Counted from the first letter of the stretch, positions 24,732-33,873 are shown. The stretch: 64,000 nucleotides of DNA from Marinimicrobium locisalis (GCF_039822625.1 NZ_JBDLLG010000011.1:81552-145551); one strand, 5' to 3'. Notes: generated from the letters alone by a model not told the origin. Numbers and translations: made by a program.

Positions 24732-26468
24732 ATGAGCGACAGCGATCACTCCAAGCCGGCTGGTGCCCCCAAACAACCCGGCTCACCAGCCTCCCGCGAG
24801 GCCTCGGCGACTCCCGCCGGACCGGCCCCTGGCGCCCCTCATTCTTCCCGATTAACCCCTTGCGCCATCCAGCTCTCTTTTGACGAAGCCGAAGGGTTGG
24901 TGCTCGCCAGCCTCGAGCCTTCACCCCAAGCCACGTCAGTCACTGTGGAGGGCGTACGTGCCTTGTTGTCCGAGGCGGGTTACGGTGCCTTTTACGCCCC
25001 CGACGCCACGCTTGAAGCCCTGGTACAACAGGCCAATAACGGCAAAGCGGGAGAACTGGTAGTAGCGCAGAGGCGGGATGCCCGAATGGAATGGCATATC
25101 GCCGATGACCATATGAGGGCTGAACTTACCCTGCGCCCAGCCTGGGGAGGCCGCGCCGTCACTGATAAGGATTTGGCGAAAGCACTGGAAACTCAGGGTA
25201 TTCCGCAAGCCTGCTGGTTGCGTAAGACGCTGGGGCGTGTTCTTCAGCAAGGGATGGCCGACGCCGTGGTGGTCGCTCGGGCTGTTCTTCCCTTACAGGG
25301 GGAGAACGCCCGCTTTGAGCCTTTGGTGGCCAGCGGTGAGGAGTTTCATCTGGAGGAAGATGCCCGGGGGCGGGTTGACCTTCACCACCTGCATGACTTT
25401 GTCGTCGTGGAGCCTGGCACACCGTTATTGCGCCGCGTGCCCGCCACCGAAGGTGAACCCGGCCTAACGGTGCTGGGCGAAGCGCTCACGCCCAAGGCGG
25501 GCCGAGACCGGCCCTTTGACTCCCCCACCGAGGGGGCGAGCTCGGCGGGAGATGACCCCAACCTAATGGTGGCCGACATCCGGGGCCATCCCGTGTTTAG
25601 TGGCGCCGGGGTGCGAGTGGATCCGACTCTGCGGCTGCAAACAGTGGGGCTTGAATCCGGCGATGTCGATTTCGACGGCTCAGTCGAAGTGGCCGGCGAT
25701 GTTAGCAGTGGATTTGTGCTCAAGGCCACGGGCGACATTCTCGTCAGAGGCATGGTGGAAAAAGCCGACGTCAGTGCCGGTGGCAGTCTCTCGATTATGG
25801 GCGGGGTTATGGGAGAAGAGGTGGGGCGACGCCACGACGGCGACCTGCAATTGAGAACCCACCTGAGTGCCGGCCACACCCTGAGCGCCAAGTTCATCAG
25901 TCTGGCGGAGGTGCGGGCCAAGGGGGATATCCACGTGCGTGAATACGCAATGCAAAGCCGCCTTAACGCTGGGCAAGATATCGTTCTGGGCCAGCCAACC
26001 GGAAAGGGCAGCCTTATTGGCGGCTCGGCGCAGGCGGGGCGAGCGGTCATCGTGAACCGCCTGGGCAGTGAGGCTGGCGTGGCGACCGAAGTCAGCGCTG
26101 GGCGGGCGCCGGGAAAAAGCCGCCGACTGCAATCGCTCAAGCAGGCCCTGGAGCTGTGCGAGCACAACTGGCACAAGGTGACGGAGACCCTCCAATGCCT
26201 TGAGCGGGATGAACGCCCTCCCACCGAAAAAGACCGGCGGCTATACGCCACTCGAGACGCCCTACGCGCTCGCCGGCAGCGCCTTCTGGGCCTCATAGAA
26301 CGGCTCGTGGCCCGGCGGCAGCCCACGGAAGCCTGCCGAATAGAGGTCAAACGGCAGCAACACGCGAACATCGGCCTCACCGTCGACGGCGTTCGACGCT
26401 ACGAGAACGCCGAGCACGGCCCCTCCCGCTGGGTTCGCGTGGGGGTCGAACTACTCAATCGCCCTTGA
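24732..26468 (+). CDS. FapA-family (DUF342) protein
   Basis: A 578-residue cytoplasmic protein of the FapA/DUF342 family. A Pro/Ala/Ser-rich head (residues 1-35) precedes an N-terminal domain (CAIQLSFDEAEGLVLASLEP). The repetitive beta-helix core follows (VDFDGSVEVAGDVSSGFVLK, DILVRGMVEKADVSAGGSLS, DIHVREYAMQSRLNAGQDIV), then a C-terminal coiled-coil region. Members are tied to flagellar assembly and sensor-kinase regulation in some vibrios; their biochemistry is poorly known. No flagellar genes are in the window. The start is ATG 24732; the ribosome site is weak. It lies 41 bases after murJ in the same direction and may ride on its transcript. Confidence 0.85.
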   Translation: MSDSDHSKPAGAPKQPGSPASREASATPAGPAPGAPHSSRLTPCAIQLSFDEAEGLVLASLEPSPQATSVTVEGVRALLSEAGYGAFYAPDATLEALVQQANNGKAGELVVAQRRDARMEWHIADDHMRAELTLRPAWGGRAVTDKDLAKALETQGIPQACWLRKTLGRVLQQGMADAVVVARAVLPLQGENARFEPLVASGEEFHLEEDARGRVDLHHLHDFVVVEPGTPLLRRVPATEGEPGLTVLGEALTPKAGRDRPFDSPTEGASSAGDDPNLMVADIRGHPVFSGAGVRVDPTLRLQTVGLESGDVDFDGSVEVAGDVSSGFVLKATGDILVRGMVEKADVSAGGSLSIMGGVMGEEVGRRHDGDLQLRTHLSAGHTLSAKFISLAEVRAKGDIHVREYAMQSRLNAGQDIVLGQPTGKGSLIGGSAQAGRAVIVNRLGSEAGVATEVSAGRAPGKSRRLQSLKQALELCEHNWHKVTETLQCLERDERPPTEKDRRLYATRDALRARRQRLLGLIERLVARRQPTEACRIEVKRQQHANIGLTVDGVRRYENAEHGPSRWVRVGVELLNRP

Positions 26469-26575
26469 GAGCACTGCCCGTGGGGGGGGGCTTCTACCTC
26501 TTACCCCGGCCCGCCGGCTACTGTATACTCACGCGTTTCTCAACGGTTGACTGAACGAGGCACGCGGGTATTACT

Positions 26576-27526
26576 GTGAATCCGGCCCCCAGAGAGTTCA
26601 TTCGCGGGCTGCACAATCTGCGCCCCCGCCACCGGGGCTGCGTAGCGACCATCGGCACCTTCGATGGCGTGCACCTGGGCCACAGAGCCATACTGCGCCA
26701 GTTAACCGACGCCGCGAAGCGGCACCAGCTGCCCGCCGTGGCCATCATATTTGAGCCCCAGCCGCACGAATACTTCGCCCGGGAACGCGCCCCGGCGCGA
26801 CTGATGCGGCTGCGGGAAAAAATCGAAGCGCTGTTCGCCGCCGGCGTCGACCGCATACTCTGCCTGCGCTTCAACGCCGAGCTGCAAAGCCTGACCGCGC
26901 GCGAGTTCGTCGACCGCATTCTCCTGCGGGGGCTGGGCATCCACCACCTGGTGGTGGGCGACGACTTCCGGTTCGGCTGCGACCGGGCCGGCGACTTCGA
27001 ACTGCTCACCGCCGTCGGACGGGAACAGGGCTTCACCGTCACCGACACCTGCACACTGGAAGTGGCGGGCAGCCGGGTAAGCAGCACCCGAATTCGAGAG
27101 GCGCTGCAAGCGGGGGAATTCCCCCTGGCCGAACAGCTACTGGGCCACCCCTACCGGATCACCGGCCGGGTCGGCTATGGCAAACAACTGGGCCGCCAAC
27201 TGGGCGTACCCACCGCCAACGTGCAACTGCGGCGCTACCGCTCGCCCCTGCACGGCGTGTTCGCCATCACCGCCCACCGGACAGACGGCCGGTCCCACAA
27301 TGGCGTCGCCAACGTCGGTGTCAGGCCCACCGTCAACGGCTTGCCCCGGCCTATACTGGAAGTCCACCTATTGGACTTCTCGGAAAACCTCTATGGTGAA
27401 TACTTGTCGGTAGAGTTTCACCGCAAGTTGCGGGAAGAACAGAAATTCGAGTCGGTGGATATACTGCGAGAACAGCTGCAAATCGACATCGACAACGCGA
27501 AACAGTTTTTTAGAGAGCGCGGCTAA
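26576..27526 (+). CDS. ribF: Bifunctional riboflavin kinase / FAD synthetase
   Basis: A 316-residue RibF. The N-terminal nucleotidyltransferase has the HIGH-like motif TFDGVHLGHR (about 28-37) and SSTRIREAL; the C-terminal riboflavin kinase domain has GKQLGRQLGVPTANV and NVGVRPTV. The enzyme makes FMN and then FAD from riboflavin. The start is GTG 26576. TATACT at 26524-26529 could be a -10, with no good -35. A run of nine G at 26482-26490 lies just upstream. Followed by a repeat element and ileS, keeping the Pseudomonas order. Confidence 0.97.
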   Translation: MNPAPREFIRGLHNLRPRHRGCVATIGTFDGVHLGHRAILRQLTDAAKRHQLPAVAIIFEPQPHEYFARERAPARLMRLREKIEALFAAGVDRILCLRFNAELQSLTAREFVDRILLRGLGIHHLVVGDDFRFGCDRAGDFELLTAVGREQGFTVTDTCTLEVAGSRVSSTRIREALQAGEFPLAEQLLGHPYRITGRVGYGKQLGRQLGVPTANVQLRRYRSPLHGVFAITAHRTDGRSHNGVANVGVRPTVNGLPRPILEVHLLDFSENLYGEYLSVEFHRKLREEQKFESVDILREQLQIDIDNAKQFFRERG

Positions 27527-27556
27527 ATTGTGCGTGACACCAGAATGTGGCACGGA

Positions 27557-27667
27557 GGCTCAGGGCGGGGTACACCGTTCCCGGACCGTGGAGCGGGGGA
27601 CCCGCGATTCGAGCCCCCAGGGACGGGTTTACGGCGTGTCCGGGAACGGTGTACCCCGCCCTGAGCC
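27557..27667. repeat. Interspersed repeat with perfect 29-bp inverted arms
   Basis: The arm 27557-27585 (starting GGCTCAGGGCGGGGTACACC) is exactly complementary to 27639-27667. The 53-base centre, 27586-27638, contains GATTCGAGCCCCCAGGGACG. The element fills most of the ribF-ileS gap (27527-27730), which holds no gene. Similar elements with this type of centre are, to my knowledge, dispersed in many copies in marine gammaproteobacteria such as Marinobacter. No transposase or target duplication is visible. Confidence 0.85.
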
Positions 27668-27730
27668 GGACCACACTGACGAAGCGCTACCACGAACAAC
27701 GTCCAGACTTGGCATTTGAAGCAGACGACT

Positions 27731-30529
27731 ATGAGCGACTACAAAGCGACACTGAACCTGCCCCACACCGCCTTCGCCATGAAGGCCAACCTGGCACAGC
27801 GCGAGCCCGAAATGCTCAAGCGCTGGCAGAAAGACAACCTCTACCAACAAATTCGCCAGGCCCGGGCCGGTCGCGAACCGTTCATCCTGCACGACGGCCC
27901 CCCCTACGCCAATGGTGACATCCACATCGGCCACGCCGTCAACAAAATATTGAAAGACATCATCGTCAAAAGCAAAACCCTCAGCGGCTTTGACGCCCCC
28001 TACGTGCCCGGCTGGGACTGCCACGGCCTGCCCATTGAGCACAACGTCGAAAAGAAACACGGCAAAGCCGGCACCAAACTCGATGTCAAAACCTTCCGGC
28101 AACGATGCCGGGACTACGCCGCGCGTCAAGTCAAAGGCCAGAAAGAAGACTTCATCCGCCTGGGCGTACTCGGTGAGTGGGACAACCCCTACCTCACCAT
28201 GGACTACAAATTCGAAGCCGACATCATCCGGGCGCTCGGCAAAATCGCCGATCAAGGCCACCTGCACAAAGGCTTCAAACCCGTCTACTGGAGCGTCGTG
28301 GGCGGCTCCGCCCTGGCCGAAGCCGAAGTCGAATACCAGGACAAAACCTCCTACTCCATCGACGTGAAGTTCGCCTTCACCGACCAGCACGCGCTGGAAC
28401 ACGCCGTAACCGGCCTGACCGGAAAAGGCGACGTCTCCCTGGTTATTTGGACCACCACACCCTGGACCATCCCCGCCAACCAAGCGGTGAGCGTGCATCC
28501 CGAGCTGGACTACGCCGTTGTCCAAGTGGGGCAGGAGCGTCTGCTGATGGCCGAAGCGCTCGTGGAGTCCGTGATGCAGCGCGCCGGGGTGGAGGATTAT
28601 GAGATCGTGGGCCGTACGCCCGGCAAAGAACTGGAAAACCTACAGGTTCAACATCCGTTCTATTCCCGTCAGGTGCCGGTCATTCTCGGTGATCACGTGA
28701 CCACCGACGCCGGTACCGGCTGCGTTCACACCGCGCCCGACCACGGCATGGACGACTTTGTGGTGGGGCGGAAGTACGGCATTGAAACGCTGAACTATAT
28801 CGACGACAACGGCGTTTATCGCGATAGCGTCGAACTCTTTGCCGGCGAGCATGTGTACAAAGTGGACGAAAAAATTGTCGCCTTGCTGGAAGAAAAGGGC
28901 GCACTGCTGGCTCAAGGCAAAATCACCCACAGTTTCCCCCACTGCTGGCGCACCAAAACGCCACTGATTTTCCGGGCCACGCCCCAGTGGTTTGTCAGCA
29001 TGACCAAAAACCAGCTGCGCGAGCAGGTTAGCGATGCGGTGGACGACGTGCAGTGGGTCCCCGACTGGGGCCGCGCGCGGATCGACTCCATGCTGGCCTC
29101 CTCCCCCGACTGGTGCATCTCCCGTCAGCGCACCTGGGGCGTGCCCATTGCCTTGTTCGTGCACAAAGAGACCGGCGACCTGCATCCCGACACCCCTCGA
29201 CTGATCGAGGCTGTCGCCCAACAGGTGGAAAAGGAGGGGATGGACGCTTGGTTTGAACTGGACGCGGCTGAAATCCTGGGTGCCGATGCGGAAAATTATC
29301 AGAAGGTAACCGATACCCTGGATGTTTGGTTCGATTCCGGCGTGACCCACTTTGCGGTTTTGGAGCAGCGGGACAACCTGCGCTACCCGGCGGACCTATA
29401 CCTGGAAGGTTCCGACCAGCATCGCGGTTGGTTCCAGTCGTCCCTGAAAACCGCCATGGCCATGAACGGCAAGCCGCCCTACAAAACCGTGTTGACCCAC
29501 GGTTTTACCGTGGACGCCCAGGGCCGGAAAATGTCCAAATCCGTGGGCAATGTGATTCCGCCCCAGAAAGTCATGAAAGAACTGGGCGCGGATGTGCTGC
29601 GGCTCTGGGTGGCGGCCACGGACTTCAGTGGCGAGATGAGCGTCTCTGATGAGATCCTCAAGCGAACCGCCGACTCCTACCGCCGGATTCGCAACACCAC
29701 CCGCTTTATGCTCGCCAACCTCAACGGCTTCGAGCCGAACGAGCACGCCGTGGCGCCGGAGGAAATGGTTGCTCTGGACCGGTGGATCGTGCGTCGGGCC
29801 GGCGAGCTTCAAGAGGAAGTCATCAGCGCCTATGACAACTACCAATTCCACCTGATTTACCAGAAGCTGCACAACTTTTGTGTGGTGGATCTGGGCGGTT
29901 TTTATCTGGACATTATCAAGGACCGCCAGTACACCACGCCGTCCGACAGCCGGGCCCGGCGCTCGGCCCAGACGGCGCTCTACCACGTGGTGGAAGCCAT
30001 GGTGCGCTGGATTGCTCCGATCCTGAGCTTCACCGCCGATGAAATCTGGCCGTTGCTGCCGGGCGAGCACAAAGGGCCGGTGTTTGCGGCTGAGTGGTAC
30101 GCGCTCCCGCAGGCGGAAGAGTCGGACTTCAGTGTTGAAGACTGGCACCGTATTGCGGAAGTGAAGGATGCGGTCAACAAGGTCCTCGAAACTCAGCGCG
30201 CCGCTGGCGCCATCGGCGGCTCGCTAGGGGCGGAAGTGACGCTGTTCGCCAACGAGGAGCTGCGGCGCGTGTTGCAAAAACTGGGCAATGAACTGCGCTT
30301 TGTGCTGATTACCTCCACCGCCCAGGTTCGCCCGCAGGAGGAGGCCACCGAAGCGGAATTGACCGATATTGAAGGCCTCAAAGTGGCGGTCGAAAAGGCG
30401 ACCTACGACAAGTGCGACCGCTGCTGGCATCACCGCGCGGATGTGGGCAGTGACCCGAAACACCCGGACATTTGTGCCCGCTGCGTTGACAATGTTGAAG
30501 GCCAGGGCGAAGAGCGCCACTACGCATGA
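27731..30529 (+). CDS. ileS: Isoleucyl-tRNA synthetase
   Basis: A 932-residue class I synthetase that charges tRNA-Ile. The HIGH motif appears as GDIHIGHA (about residues 60-67) and KMSKS in GRKMSKSVGN (about 600-609). The editing domain lies between them (TTPWTIPANQAVSVHPELDY). The C-terminal zinc finger is CDRCWHHRADVG...CARC. The start is ATG 27731 (MSDYKATLNLPHT), matching the family; an upstream in-frame TTG at 27716 is less likely. lspA follows as in Pseudomonas. Confidence 0.98.
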   Translation: MSDYKATLNLPHTAFAMKANLAQREPEMLKRWQKDNLYQQIRQARAGREPFILHDGPPYANGDIHIGHAVNKILKDIIVKSKTLSGFDAPYVPGWDCHGLPIEHNVEKKHGKAGTKLDVKTFRQRCRDYAARQVKGQKEDFIRLGVLGEWDNPYLTMDYKFEADIIRALGKIADQGHLHKGFKPVYWSVVGGSALAEAEVEYQDKTSYSIDVKFAFTDQHALEHAVTGLTGKGDVSLVIWTTTPWTIPANQAVSVHPELDYAVVQVGQERLLMAEALVESVMQRAGVEDYEIVGRTPGKELENLQVQHPFYSRQVPVILGDHVTTDAGTGCVHTAPDHGMDDFVVGRKYGIETLNYIDDNGVYRDSVELFAGEHVYKVDEKIVALLEEKGALLAQGKITHSFPHCWRTKTPLIFRATPQWFVSMTKNQLREQVSDAVDDVQWVPDWGRARIDSMLASSPDWCISRQRTWGVPIALFVHKETGDLHPDTPRLIEAVAQQVEKEGMDAWFELDAAEILGADAENYQKVTDTLDVWFDSGVTHFAVLEQRDNLRYPADLYLEGSDQHRGWFQSSLKTAMAMNGKPPYKTVLTHGFTVDAQGRKMSKSVGNVIPPQKVMKELGADVLRLWVAATDFSGEMSVSDEILKRTADSYRRIRNTTRFMLANLNGFEPNEHAVAPEEMVALDRWIVRRAGELQEEVISAYDNYQFHLIYQKLHNFCVVDLGGFYLDIIKDRQYTTPSDSRARRSAQTALYHVVEAMVRWIAPILSFTADEIWPLLPGEHKGPVFAAEWYALPQAEESDFSVEDWHRIAEVKDAVNKVLETQRAAGAIGGSLGAEVTLFANEELRRVLQKLGNELRFVLITSTAQVRPQEEATEAELTDIEGLKVAVEKATYDKCDRCWHHRADVGSDPKHPDICARCVDNVEGQGEERHYA

Positions 30530-30562
30530 TCAGGCACAAACGCCTCCCCGGATCGCCCGTAG

Positions 30563-30587
30563 GGCGGGTAAGCAAAGCGCACCCGCC
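30563..30587. repeat. Short palindromic repeat in the ileS-lspA gap
   Basis: GGCGGGT, eleven bases AAGCAAAGCGC, ACCCGCC. Sequences of this form (TAGGGCGGGTAAGC-type) occur as dispersed hairpins in many proteobacteria. It lies within the 112-bp gap 30530-30641, where nothing else is evident. Confidence 0.5.
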
Positions 30588-30641
30588 GCTGATCGAGCTC
30601 GCCCTCGGCGTCCGCAATACCAATGTTGGAACAGACACACT

Positions 30642-31133
30642 ATGCCTGTAACTATCCCCCGTCGCGCCTGGCGCTGGTACGCCATTGCCCTGATTGTGAT
30701 CGTGCTGGACCAAATCAGTAAATACTGGGTTTCCGCCACGCTCACTTATGGTGACCCAGTGGTGTTCACTCCCTTTTTCAACTTTACGTTGCTCCATAAC
30801 CCCGGGGCGGCTTTCAGCTTTCTGAGCGAAGCGGGGGGTTGGCAGCGGTGGTTCTTTACCGCTGTGGCGGCGGTAGTCAGTGTCATACTGGTGGTCTGGC
30901 TGGCGCGCGTGGCCGAAAAACGTTATGAAGCGCTCGCGTTGGCGCTGATTTTGGGCGGTGCCATCGGCAACCTATACGATCGCCTCATGCTTGGCCACGT
31001 CGTGGATTTTATTGTGGTGCACTACAAAGACCATTACTGGCCCGCATTCAATATTGCCGACTCCGCCATTACCGTCGGGGCCGCGCTGCTGATTCTCGAT
31101 ATGCTTCTGGGTAAGGACAAACGCCATGACTGA
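30642..31133 (+). CDS. lspA: Lipoprotein signal peptidase II
   Basis: A 163-residue inner-membrane aspartic protease with four helices. Motifs are IVLDQISKYW, LLHNPGAAFSFL, and the catalytic aspartates in GNLYDRLMLGHVVDFI and FNIADSAI. It removes the signal peptide from lipid-modified prolipoproteins, which here include BamD, the His-rich lipoprotein and the GH5-like lipoprotein. The start is ATG 30642; the longer frame overlaps ileS. Its last 8 bases overlap fkpB. Confidence 0.97.
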   Translation: MPVTIPRRAWRWYAIALIVIVLDQISKYWVSATLTYGDPVVFTPFFNFTLLHNPGAAFSFLSEAGGWQRWFFTAVAAVVSVILVVWLARVAEKRYEALALALILGGAIGNLYDRLMLGHVVDFIVVHYKDHYWPAFNIADSAITVGAALLILDMLLGKDKRHD

Positions 31134-31578
31134 ACAACTGCCCATTGGGCCTGGCACCACTGTCACATTGCACTTCGCCCTGCGCCTGGAAGACGGCGAG
31201 GAGATCGACTCCACCTACGGTAAAGACCCCGCCGTTTTTACCGTGGGCGATGGCAACCTGTTGCCGGGCTTTGAGCAAGCGCTTTTCGGGCTCAAGCCCG
31301 GCGACGAACAGGTGCTGACCATCGCCCCGGAAGACGGGTTCGGCCAACACAATCCCAGCAACATTCAGGAAATTCCCCGGGACCAATTTGGCGATGACAT
31401 CGAGCTGGAGGAGGGCCTGATGCTCTCCTTTGCCGATGCCAAGAAGGCTGAGCTCCCCGGCGTGGTGAGCGAGTTTGATGACGAAAAGGTGGTCATCGAC
31501 TTCAATCACCCCCTCGCCGGGCGCGATATCTTATTCGATGTGGCTATTTTGAACGTGGAGCCAGCTCAGGTACACTGA
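31126..31578 (+). CDS. fkpB: FKBP-type peptidyl-prolyl isomerase (SlpA/FkpB)
   Basis: A 150-residue SlpA-type isomerase. The FKBP part (VTLHFALRLEDGEEIDSTYG, LLPGFEQALFGLKPGDEQVL) is interrupted by the insert-in-flap domain typical of SlpA/SlyD (EDGFGQHNPSNIQEIPRDQF) and ends with VIDFNHPLAGRDILFDVAI. It assists cytoplasmic protein folding. The start overlaps lspA by 8 bases, and ispH follows, the usual order in Pseudomonas and E. coli. The His-rich metal tail of SlyD is absent. Confidence 0.95.
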   Translation: MTEQLPIGPGTTVTLHFALRLEDGEEIDSTYGKDPAVFTVGDGNLLPGFEQALFGLKPGDEQVLTIAPEDGFGQHNPSNIQEIPRDQFGDDIELEEGLMLSFADAKKAELPGVVSEFDDEKVVIDFNHPLAGRDILFDVAILNVEPAQVH

Positions 31579-31630
31579 ATTTGCGTTTCCAAGCGGGCGC
31601 TGCCCGCGGACCCCACAGGTGTTTCAATCT

Positions 31631-32563
31631 ATGCAAATCAAGCTCGCCAACCCCCGCGGCTTCTGCGCCGGCGTTGATCGCGCGATTGATATCGTCAATC
31701 GTGCCCTGGACGTCTTTGGCGCACCGATTTACGTTCGTCACGAGGTCGTCCACAACAAGTTTGTGGTCGACAGCTTGCGCGAGCGCGGCGCGGTGTTCGT
31801 GGAGGAGCTCGAACAGGTGCCCGACGATGTCATCGTGATTTTCAGCGCCCACGGCGTGTCCCGAGCGGTGCAACAGGAAGCGAAAGACCGAGGGCTTCAG
31901 GTGTTCGATGCGACTTGCCCGCTAGTGACCAAGGTGCATATAGAAGTGGCCCGTTACAGCCGCGAGGGGCGTGAGTGCGTCCTAATTGGCCACGCCGGCC
32001 ACCCCGAAGTCGAGGGCACCATGGGGCAATATGACACCAGCAATGGCGGCGCCATCTACCTGGTGGAGGACGAGAAGGACGCCGGGTCCCTGAATGTGCG
32101 AGACCCGGATCACCTGGCTTACGTCACCCAGACTACCCTCTCCATGGACGACACCGCCAGAGTAATCGATGCGCTTCGAGAGCGGTTCCCCAACATCCAG
32201 GGCCCGCGTAAAGATGATATTTGCTACGCCACCACCAACCGCCAGGATGCCGTGCGCCAGCTCGCCCTGGAATGCGACTTGGTGCTGGTGGTGGGGTCGC
32301 TCAACAGCTCCAACTCCAACCGGCTCCGCGAGCTGGCTGAACGCTGCGGTACCGAAGCCTACCTCATAGACGGCCCCCAATGCATACAGACACAATGGCT
32401 TGAAGGCAAGCGAAGCGTTGGCATTACCGCTGGGGCCTCCGCTCCCGAAGTGCTGGTTGAACAGGTGGTCGAGCGCTTGCGCGGAGTGGGCGCCCACACC
32501 GCCGAGGAAACCGCCGGTATCCCGGAGAACATCAGCTTCAGCCTACCCCGAGAGCTGCGCTAG
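31631..32563 (+). CDS. ispH: 4-hydroxy-3-methylbut-2-enyl diphosphate reductase
   Basis: A 310-residue IspH/LytB, the last enzyme of the methylerythritol phosphate isoprenoid pathway, using a [4Fe-4S] cluster. The three cluster cysteines are seen in NPRGFCAGVDRA, DATCPLVTKVH and the later TEAYLIDGPQCI/ECDLV region; the active-site SLNSSNSNRL is intact. The start is ATG 31631 (MQIKLANPRGF), as in E. coli; an upstream in-frame GTG at 31619 is less likely. It converges with fimT, with 13 bases between the stops. Confidence 0.97.
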   Translation: MQIKLANPRGFCAGVDRAIDIVNRALDVFGAPIYVRHEVVHNKFVVDSLRERGAVFVEELEQVPDDVIVIFSAHGVSRAVQQEAKDRGLQVFDATCPLVTKVHIEVARYSREGRECVLIGHAGHPEVEGTMGQYDTSNGGAIYLVEDEKDAGSLNVRDPDHLAYVTQTTLSMDDTARVIDALRERFPNIQGPRKDDICYATTNRQDAVRQLALECDLVLVVGSLNSSNSNRLRELAERCGTEAYLIDGPQCIQTQWLEGKRSVGITAGASAPEVLVEQVVERLRGVGAHTAEETAGIPENISFSLPRELR

Positions 32564-32576
32564 CGAGCGCAGCCCC

Positions 32577-33101
32577 TCAGGCGCCCTCGCACTCATCCGC
32601 CTCAATGGCCTCCCGCCGAACCCGGCCCATTCGGGCCAGGACCAGCTTATAATGGGCGCCGGACGAGTCGCTACATAGCGTGATGGTCCCCGCCAGAAAG
32701 CCTCCCCTTGGTGTTCCCGTCGCGTGGCGGCTCTCCCCCGTCCCCACATAGGAAATGTAGTGATCCACCCGGTCATTCCCCTTGATCGACACGCCGTCGC
32801 TGTCAACTTGATGGGAAAACACCAGTGTTTCGCCAGGGTCGCGCTGGGCATTATGGTTAGCGTCGTCAAATAGCTCCCAGCCGCTTTCCCAAGAGCCGAG
32901 CGGCCGCAACGTGGCACGCCCATTGCGGCTGATCGCGCGTTGGCGGGTCGCCTGCATGGCGGTCTGAAGGTTTTGGGTGAGAGTCAGGGTGCGGGTGCGC
33001 TCGATCTGGGCCTGCAGGCTGGGAAGGCCCACGCTCAGCAGAACAGAGAGCACAACTAGAGTGAGAAGTAGTTCCAGAAGCGTCAATCCACGCTGTGGCA
33101 T
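32577..33101 (-). CDS. fimT: Type IV minor pilin, FimT/GspH family
   Basis: A 174-residue pseudopilin. The prepilin site is short (MPQRG followed by LTLLELLLTLVVLSVLLSVG), with the Gly before the cut and Glu at mature position 5, then a GspH-type globular part with a late ITLCSD segment. AGGAGG about six bases upstream fixes the start (complement 33099-33101). In P. aeruginosa fimT lies next to fimU in the same direction; here it is inverted and divergent from fimU. FimT proteins bind DNA and support natural transformation in some species; whether this one does is inference. Confidence 0.85.
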   Translation of the reverse strand: MPQRGLTLLELLLTLVVLSVLLSVGLPSLQAQIERTRTLTLTQNLQTAMQATRQRAISRNGRATLRPLGSWESGWELFDDANHNAQRDPGETLVFSHQVDSDGVSIKGNDRVDHYISYVGTGESRHATGTPRGGFLAGTITLCSDSSGAHYKLVLARMGRVRREAIEADECEGA

Positions 33102-33306
33102 AATTTTCCTCCTTGAGTTTTCCAGGCCCCACAGGGCCTGCCGTTCATTCATCCTTGGTGACCACATGTCGCGGATAGCTCACAGCTCAAAACCGCGCTG
33201 TGGTAGCGTTCATACTATAAGGTCTGTGCCTTCGTTCGTCCAGAGTGGATCCAGGAGTGGTGGTTTCCCAGGCGTTCGAGGTCTTAAAAAAACAGGATAC
33301 GGTTAT

Positions 33307-33864
33307 ATGCGCCACTTAAACCGAGCCGGCACCGCCGGCTTTACGCTGATAGAGCTTATGGTGACCCTTGCCGTTCTGGCAATTATCCTCGCCGTCGCCG
33401 TACCTAGCTTTACAAGCCAAATTCGAAACAATCGCTCTATGGCGCTGGGGGAGGAGTTTGTTACCGCCCTCAGTGTTGCCCGTAGTGAAGCTGTGAAGCG
33501 TTCGGGTATTGTTTCGGTGTGTGCGAGTAATGCGGCGCAAACGGATTGTGCCAACGACTGGGCCAACGGCTGGCTGGTTTTTATTGACCGAGACCCCGAC
33601 GGCGAAACTGGCGATACTCCGACAATTGACGACCAGGCCGATATACTGCGCATCCGAGAGCCGCTTGAGGGGGAGATGAGTCTAGAGGTGAACCGTGGTG
33701 CCGCAGTGGAACACGTTCGGTTCAACTCAATGGGAGCTCTTGCCCGCACGGATAATGTGCCAGTCACGGCCGTGGCCCGCCATGAGGAGTGCGTGGGCGA
33801 TGCGGCTCGCGCTATTCGCGTCAGCATCGCAGGTTCCATTAACTCTCAATCGACTGGTTGTTAG
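33307..33864 (+). CDS. fimU: Minor pilin FimU (GspH family)
   Basis: A 185-residue prepilin: GTAG followed by FTLIELMVTLAVLAIILAVA is the PilD cleavage and helix region, then a GspH domain (ARSEAVKRSGIVSVCAS, ANGWLVFIDRDPDGE). FimU is part of the tip-priming complex of type IV pili with PilV, PilW, PilX, PilE and PilY1. The start is ATG 33307 with AGGATA seven bases ahead. First gene of the plus-strand minor pilin operon. The 205-bp gap before it has a 7-bp stem (33123-33140) and an AT-rich CATACTATAA at 33211-33220 that may be a -10. Confidence 0.88.
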   Translation: MRHLNRAGTAGFTLIELMVTLAVLAIILAVAVPSFTSQIRNNRSMALGEEFVTALSVARSEAVKRSGIVSVCASNAAQTDCANDWANGWLVFIDRDPDGETGDTPTIDDQADILRIREPLEGEMSLEVNRGAAVEHVRFNSMGALARTDNVPVTAVARHEECVGDAARAIRVSIAGSINSQSTGC

Positions 33865-33873
33865 GAGACGACA

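Noticed and set aside
26482..26490. Run of nine G before ribF as a phase-variable switch
   Set aside because: It lies outside coding sequence with no promoter spacing clearly affected; a single tract is too little evidence.
27557..27667. tRNA or attenuator, because of GATTCGAGCCCCC inside the element
   Set aside because: The string looks like a T-loop, but no acceptor, D or anticodon arms can be formed, and the exact 29-bp arms point to a repeat element.
33168..33306. Sigma-54 promoter for the minor pilin operon, expected from the nearby pilSR
   Set aside because: No GG-N10-GC pair with a TGGCAC/TTGC-like context could be found in the gap.
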